A DNA stretch of 64,000 nt from Streptococcus sp. oral taxon 056 str. F0418 (GTDB lineage Bacteria > Bacillota > Bacilli > Lactobacillales > Streptococcaceae), in NCBI RefSeq assembly GCF_000220065.1, contig NZ_AFQU01000001.1:1570001-1634000 (forward strand), in the 5' to 3' direction. Numbering within the stretch: position 1 is the stretch's first letter; every line of letters starts with the position of its first letter. The translations under genes and the position numbers were made by a program. The notes below the pieces were generated by a model. The model saw only the letters and a list, made by a program, of their open reading frames with translations, searched no databases and was not told where the DNA came from. Of the stretch, positions 59,518-64,000 are shown in pieces.

Positions 59518-60662
59518 ATGAAAAAAATTTTCAGAATGTTGTCCTTATGGTCGCTGTCCTAGCACTTGCAGCTTGTGGTGCTAAAAAAGCAGAAAATGAA
59601 GCAGGCAATAACGAAGTAGATATCAAAATCAAGGGTGGAACATACGTTGTGCCACGAGATGAAGCTAGTGATTCTAAATACCTAGCTTTGAAAGTGGAAA
59701 TCAAAAATAAGAGCAACCAGAAATTGAATATTTCAGAAGGGGACGTGACTCTTTATGACTCTGAAGGTGAAAAAATTTCCGCTGTAAATGTTTATGATTC
59801 TAGTGATAAATTTAAAACTTTAGGATATGAGAGTCTTTCAAAAGATAAGACTTTGAGTCGTTATACTGTCTTTGAAGTGGATCCAGAAGAAGAGTACGAG
59901 TTGCACTACTCACCTAAATTTATAGATGGCTTAGCTAAAGATCGCAAAGAAATTGAGATTAAGGTGAAGCCTTCTAAATTTACTGACCAAACAGATGACA
60001 TTGTTGATGTGGTGAAGGAATATGTTAACAAAGTTTTCTTGAGCGGAGATGCCTCAGGAGATGCTACAAATGTTGCAAGTGCTTCATCGGATAAATCTGT
60101 AACGCTTTTGGCGAAGAAAGATAAGAAAAAATCAAAAGATGATGAAAAAGGTGGTTCAGATAAGTTTGTATTAGGTGGTGAGTTAGAGAAAGATAGAGCT
60201 GCTTTTGTTAAAAAGTTTGGTACTGAATTTGCAGATAAATTCTCTTACTACAAACCATCTGATGCTGAATTACGTACCTTTATTGAAGCTTATACAAAAG
60301 TAAATGCGAAACGTGCGAAAGTTAGCTATTCTATCAAGGAATTTTTACCAGAAAGTGCGACTATTTATGTTCGTCCAGAAACTATTGGTTTGGAAAATAT
60401 CAGAACATATGATCTAGTTTCTAAGTTCGCTAATGAGCACCGAGCAGAATACTCTGATTATAAAGATGCTTATTCAGCAGCTGAGAAATATATTTTAGAA
60501 CAAGCACCAAGTCAATTTGATAGTCTTCCACTTGTGACAAATAAATATATGGACAGTGAAGGGTATGAGTTGAAATTAGTTAAGAAGAATAAAAAATGGG
60601 TTGTAGATACAACTGAAAGCAATTATGATTCATTAGTTCGTATTTTCAGTGGAAATATCTAA
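59518..60662 (+). CDS. Lipoprotein, signal peptide apparently frameshifted
   Basis: A lipoprotein of about 380 residues. ATG 59518 follows AAAAAAAGGG and should start MKKIFQNVVLMVAVLALAAC, with lipobox LAAC, but as read the frame closes within 15 codons. One extra base in the A7-T4 run at 59521-59531 restores it. The only in-frame ATG as read (59547) gives a signal peptide without a positive n-region. The mature part has an Ig-like N-terminal domain (KYLALKVEIKNKSNQKLNIS) resembling DUF4352/DUF5105 lipoproteins and a lysine-rich middle; the function is unknown. Confidence 0.82.
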
Positions 60663-60678
60663 TAAAATGAATAAGAAG

Positions 60679-60705
60679 AGAGTCGAATGATTTCGGCTCT
60701 TTTTA
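60679..60705 (+). terminator. Terminator after the lipoprotein gene
   Basis: AGAGTCGAA pairs with TTCGGCTCT and is followed by TTTTT. Confidence 0.8.
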
Positions 60706-60807
60706 TATGAGTATGGGAGTAAATCTATTTTGATTTGCATGGTAATAGATTAGAAATGAAAAAGTATGTTATACTTTTCTTCAGAAATAGACTTTAAGGA
60801 GCCAAAC

Positions 60808-61941
60808 ATGAATGAATTTTATCAAAAATTGACGCAAATACGCCATTATCTTCATCAACATCCTGAGTTATCTGGTCAAGAGTTTGAAACGACCCATTTT
60901 CTTCGCAATCATTTAGAAAAATTAGATATTAGAATTTTGGATTCTGGTCTTAAGACGGGCTTAATTGCAGAGATAGGGCAGGGGGAACCTATTATTGCCC
61001 TTCGGGCAGATATTGATGCCCTGCCTATTTTAGAAAAAACAGGGCTTTCTTATGCTAGTCAAAATCCAGGGGTCATGCATGCCTGTGGCCACGATTTTCA
61101 TCAGGCAAGTCTGTTGGGCGCGGCAGAGTTATTGAAAAAAATGGAAAAGCAACTAGTGGGCACGGTTCGCTTGATTTTTCAGCCAGCTGAAGAAAGTTCT
61201 TGTGGAGCGTTAGAAGTCTTATCGACGGGTTGTTTAGATGATGTGAAGGCTATTATTGGTTTTCATAATATGCCTCAACTTAAGGCGAATCAATTAGCTT
61301 TGAAGTCGGGAGCAGTGATGGCTGGAGTAGAAAAATTTAAGGTAGAAGTAGAAGGCGTTAGTAGTCATGCTGCGCGACCAGATTTAGGTGTTGATACCGT
61401 TTTGACTTTGACAAGTATGATCCAGGCTTTGCAGGTTCTAGTAGCTAGAACAGTTTCTCCTTTTGAAGCAAATGTTTTATCGATTACACATATTGAGGCA
61501 GGTTCTACTTGGAATGTCTTGCCACAAAATGGTTTTTTTGAAGGAACCATTCGGTCGTTTAGTCCTAATTCTCAAAAACAGTTAAAAGCTGATTTTATCA
61601 ACATTGTAGAGAATATTGCTAAAAATTTTGGTGCAAAAGTCATGATTTCTTGGGATCAAACGCCACCAGTTACTTATAATGATGAATCCTTAACACCGCT
61701 TTTGTTTGAATGCGCTCAAAAATTTGCAGAAGTTCTTGAAGCTAATCCTTCCACAGCTGGTGAAGATTTTGCGTTTTATCAGGAGAAAATTCCGGGAGTC
61801 TTTGCCTTTATTGGCTCAAATGGAGAAGCTGATGCGCCAGACTTGCACCATGATACAATGACAATCAATGATGAAGCGTTTAAAGTGTCAGTCCCTTACT
61901 ATGTCGAAAGTGCACTACTGCTGTTGCAGAGATATAAGTAA
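60808..61941 (+). CDS. M20-family amidohydrolase (hippurate hydrolase/N-acyl amino acid deacylase type)
   Basis: A 377-residue metallopeptidase-fold enzyme. Metal ligands are in MHACGHDFHQASLLGAA (His/Asp), in the glutamates of QPAEESSCGALEV and in GFHNMPQL. The dimerisation domain (about 175-285) contains GVSSHAARPDLGVDTV. Members remove acyl groups from amino acids. ATG 60808 is behind TAAGGAG; the longer frame from 60766 lacks a Shine-Dalgarno sequence. Next to amino-acid and methionine-type binding proteins, it may act on scavenged N-acyl amino acids. Confidence 0.93.
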   Translation: MNEFYQKLTQIRHYLHQHPELSGQEFETTHFLRNHLEKLDIRILDSGLKTGLIAEIGQGEPIIALRADIDALPILEKTGLSYASQNPGVMHACGHDFHQASLLGAAELLKKMEKQLVGTVRLIFQPAEESSCGALEVLSTGCLDDVKAIIGFHNMPQLKANQLALKSGAVMAGVEKFKVEVEGVSSHAARPDLGVDTVLTLTSMIQALQVLVARTVSPFEANVLSITHIEAGSTWNVLPQNGFFEGTIRSFSPNSQKQLKADFINIVENIAKNFGAKVMISWDQTPPVTYNDESLTPLLFECAQKFAEVLEANPSTAGEDFAFYQEKIPGVFAFIGSNGEADAPDLHHDTMTINDEAFKVSVPYYVESALLLLQRYK

Positions 61942-62145
61942 TAACTATATCCCTATATAAAAAAAACCAACTAGGCAAAACTCTCTAGTTTTGATATGAT
62001 AGAACAGTGGCAAGGGGATTTTGTTATTGTCTTTAAAAAAAGTAGCAATAAACAAAAACTATACCCCCGATAAAAAATATATACTAGCCAAGTCTAGAAA
62101 TATTTGTTATCATAGGGCTACTTTAAGAAGAATAGGAGAATTTCT

Positions 62146-62988
62146 TTGAAAAAATTAGTTAAATATTCCACCCTTGTTGTCCTTGGACTCGCAGCTATTG
62201 GTACGTTGGTGGCTTGCTCGTCTTCAACTTCTAAGTCTGATTCAGGCAAAACAAGTGAGACTAAAAAAACAACGATTGAAGTTGGAACTGTTGGAACAAC
62301 TCGTCCTTTTTCTTACGATGATGAAGATGGTAAGTTGACAGGGTATGAAATTGAAGTACTTCGAGAAATCTTTAAAGGCTCTGATAAGTACGAGGTCAAT
62401 TTCAATAAAGCAAAATGGACTTCTATGTTTGCTAGTCTAGATAGCGATCGCTTCCAAATTGCTGCAAATAATATCAGTTATTCAAAAGAGCGTGATGGAA
62501 AGTATCTTTATGGAAATCCATACGCTAAGAATCCAACGGTTTTAGTTGTTCGCAAAGGAACTGGTATCAAGTCTTTGGATGATATTGGTGGGAAGTCAAC
62601 GGAAGTTGTGCAAGGAACATCTACAGCCAAGCAGCTAGAAGATTATAACAAAGAGCATGCGAATAATCAGACAAAAATCAATTATACAGACGGAACGATT
62701 CAGCAAATCCTTGTGAATTTGAATGAAGGCCGTACAGATTATAAGGTTTTTGAACGAATTACGGTTGATGCTATTGTTAAGGCGCAAAAATTGGATAATG
62801 TTGAAGTTATCGAACTTCCAAGCGATCAGCAACCATATGTGTATCCGTTGTTCGCCCAAGGTCAAGAAGAACTTAAAAACTTTGTTGACAAACGAGTGAA
62901 GGAATTGTATCAAGACGGCACGTTAGAAAAATTGTCTCAAAAATACTTTGACGGCAGCTATCTTCCAGATGCTAAAGATATTAAATAA
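62146..62988 (+). CDS. Amino-acid ABC transporter substrate-binding lipoprotein
   Basis: A 280-residue family-3 (SBP_bac_3) binding protein. The signal peptide ends in the lipobox [45 protein letters not shown] and [15 protein letters not shown] are typical of cystine/glutamine/polar amino-acid binding proteins. The start is TTG 62146 behind AATAGGAGAA. Permease and ATPase genes are not in the window, so it works with a transporter encoded elsewhere. An AT-rich 200-bp spacer upstream contains a hairpin (AACTAG...CTAGTT, 61969-61990). Confidence 0.93.
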   Translation: MKKLVKYSTLVVLGLAAIGTLVACSSSTSKSDSGKTSETKKTTIEVGTVGTTRPFSYDDEDGKLTGYEIEVLREIFKGSDKYEVNFNKAKWTSMFASLDSDRFQIAANNISYSKERDGKYLYGNPYAKNPTVLVVRKGTGIKSLDDIGGKSTEVVQGTSTAKQLEDYNKEHANNQTKINYTDGTIQQILVNLNEGRTDYKVFERITVDAIVKAQKLDNVEVIELPSDQQPYVYPLFAQGQEELKNFVDKRVKELYQDGTLEKLSQKYFDGSYLPDAKDIK

Positions 62989-63013
62989 GGTTTAAATAAA
63001 AGGAGATTATAAA

Positions 63014-63880
63014 ATGAAATTAACAAAATGGTTTGGTGTAGCAGCACTTGCAACTGCAGTCGTTGGTTTGGCAGCGTGTGGCGCTTCTGAGAAGAAAGCA
63101 GACAATAATACGAAGGACAAAACAGTAACAATTAAAGTTGGAACAATGACGATCGATAACGATGAACAACAACGTTGGGATCTTATTGAGAAGAAACTTG
63201 AAAAAGAAAATGTAAAACTTGAATTTACTCAATTTACAGAGTACCCACAAGTAAATAAAGCTGTTGCTGATGGTGAGTTGGATGTCAATGCTTTCCAACA
63301 CTACTACTACCTTAACAACTGGAATAAAGAAAACAACCAAGATTTAGTAGCTATTGCTGACACTTATCTTGCACCTATCCGTCTTTATTCAGGTACTAAA
63401 GATGGCAAAAATAAATATACAAAAGTTGATGAGCTTCCAGATGGAGCAGAAATCGCTGTACCAAATGATGCAACAAATGAAAGTCGCGCTTTGAACTTAC
63501 TTCAAGCAGCAGGTCTGATCAAATTGGACAAATCTGGAAATGAGCTTGCTACAGTTGCAAATGTGAAAGAAAATCCAAAGAAATTGAAAATTACAGAATT
63601 GGATGCTAGCCAAACAGCTCGTTCATTGACATCAGTAGATGCTGCTGTTGTAAATAACACATTTGTTAATGAGGCAAAATTAGACTACAAGAAGGCTTTG
63701 TTCATCGAGCCAAAAGATAAAAACTCTAAACAATGGTACAATATCATTGCAGCTAAGAAAGACTGGGAAAAGTCTGACAAAGCTGATGCAATTAAGAAAT
63801 TGATTGCAGCATACCACACTGATGAAGTGAAAGAATTGACAGAAAAAACTTCTGATGGTTTGCTTGAACCAGTATGGTAA
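63014..63880 (+). CDS. metQ: MetQ/NlpA-family methionine-type substrate-binding lipoprotein
   Basis: A 288-residue NlpA/MetQ lipoprotein. The lipobox is LAAC (GLAACGASEKK). The family blocks are KVGTMTIDNDEQQRW, VNAFQHYYYLNNWNKEN, VPNDATNESRALNLLQAAG, ITELDASQTARSL and AAVVNNTFVNEAKLDY. It binds methionine or a related amino acid and is expected to work with MetNI; those genes would lie beyond the window end. AAAAGGAG precedes the ATG, 25 bp after the upstream binding-protein gene, so the two are co-transcribed. Confidence 0.92.
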   Translation: MKLTKWFGVAALATAVVGLAACGASEKKADNNTKDKTVTIKVGTMTIDNDEQQRWDLIEKKLEKENVKLEFTQFTEYPQVNKAVADGELDVNAFQHYYYLNNWNKENNQDLVAIADTYLAPIRLYSGTKDGKNKYTKVDELPDGAEIAVPNDATNESRALNLLQAAGLIKLDKSGNELATVANVKENPKKLKITELDASQTARSLTSVDAAVVNNTFVNEAKLDYKKALFIEPKDKNSKQWYNIIAAKKDWEKSDKADAIKKLIAAYHTDEVKELTEKTSDGLLEPVW

Positions 63881-63905
63881 GAGGCTAAAAACTGACAGTA
63901 GGCAC

Positions 63906-63985
63906 GGGTCTTGGTGAGTGATTCAACAGGACAAGACCGAATGTGTGAGACAGAACTCAGTTGGGAAGACCAGCTGAGTTTTGTC
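63906..63985 (+). ncRNA. Double-hairpin element after metQ (candidate RNA, copy 2)
   Basis: Hairpin 1 is GGTCTTG...CAAGACC (63907-63938). Hairpin 2 is CTCAGTTGG-gaaga-CCAGCTGAG (63956-63978) followed by TTTTGTC. The sequence blocks CTTGGTGA and CTCAGTTGG...CAGCTGAGTTTTGTC are shared with 32778-32849. It may end the metQ transcript or lead the next gene. Confidence 0.45.
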
Positions 63986-64000
63986 GCCTTATATACGAGG

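Noticed and set aside
61959..61992. Hairpin AACTAG...CTAGTT with a minus-strand T-run as a terminator of a minus-strand gene
   Set aside because: No minus-strand gene lies on either side, so its orientation has no matching transcript; left as an unexplained hairpin.
63885..63990. Double hairpin after metQ considered as a T-box or known riboswitch
   Set aside because: It lacks the T-box core (AxGGTGGNACC) and a specifier domain, and I see no match to SAM, preQ1 or other riboswitch motifs I know.

Overview
This 64 kb stretch is chromosomal DNA of a Mitis-group Streptococcus (S. mitis / S. oralis / S. pneumoniae type). The grounds are the low-GC streptococcal gene repertoire: the rpoE delta subunit, CodY with its own operator, a CIRCE-controlled hrcA-grpE-dnaK-dnaJ cluster, a YSIRK-type M26 zinc metalloprotease with the LPXTG motif near its N-terminus, and an LPXTG Cna-B adhesin. 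The species call is an inference. No rRNA, tRNA, CRISPR, prophage or intact insertion sequence was found.

Layout. 0-2.3 kb: 3' part of a UPF0210 gene and two tandem, near-identical histidine-phosphatase genes. 2.3-5.8 kb: two small regulator-plus-membrane cassettes (membrane protein/XRE; PadR/DUF2812/ABC transporter), each with visible operator-like repeats. 5.8-12.2 kb: the heat-shock cluster, with two CIRCE operators and several copies of an intergenic repeat around dnaK. 12.2-23.7 kb: truA, the metalloprotease, tig, rpoE and a B3/B4-domain gene, with two decayed membrane-protein genes in the spacers. 23.8-28.9 kb: a large Cna-B repeat surface adhesin. 29-36.4 kb: secA, DAHP synthase, acpS, alr, recG. 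36.4-42.8 kb: a 25-codon ORF, asparaginase, a HAD-MazG fusion, a universal stress protein, an aminotransferase, codY and a nicotinamidase. 42.8-48.2 kb: a T-box leader, aspS and gatCAB, a unit that makes Asn-tRNA by transamidation. 48.3-51.7 kb: a small membrane protein, butanediol dehydrogenase, an EamA transporter and a DedA-like gene. 51.8-59.3 kb: the ribosome-assembly/NAD operon yqeG-yqeH-yhbY-nadD-yqeK-rsfS-methyltransferase-tmcAL, then a yebC-family gene. 59.5-64 kb: a lipoprotein, an M20 amidohydrolase, an amino-acid binding protein and a MetQ-type lipoprotein.

Three points matter most to a reader. First, six genes (adhesin, asparaginase, dedA, yqeG, rsfS, the 59.5 kb lipoprotein) each look one base short in an A or T run. 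This pattern fits homopolymer under-calling in the assembly better than six independent mutations, so these genes should be rechecked before being called pseudogenes. Second, two repeat families occupy the intergenic DNA: a 179-bp element with inverted ends (three copies) and a roughly 105-160 bp element around dnaK whose central hairpin changes sequence but keeps pairing. Third, the aspS-gatCAB T-box carries overlapping GAA and AAC triplets at the expected specifier position.

No clearly new multi-gene defence or biosynthetic system is visible. The least explained items are the covarying repeat family, a pair of related double-hairpin elements (32.8 and 63.9 kb), the 25-codon ORF at 36.5 kb and an AT-rich membrane gene sitting inside the tmcAL operon.
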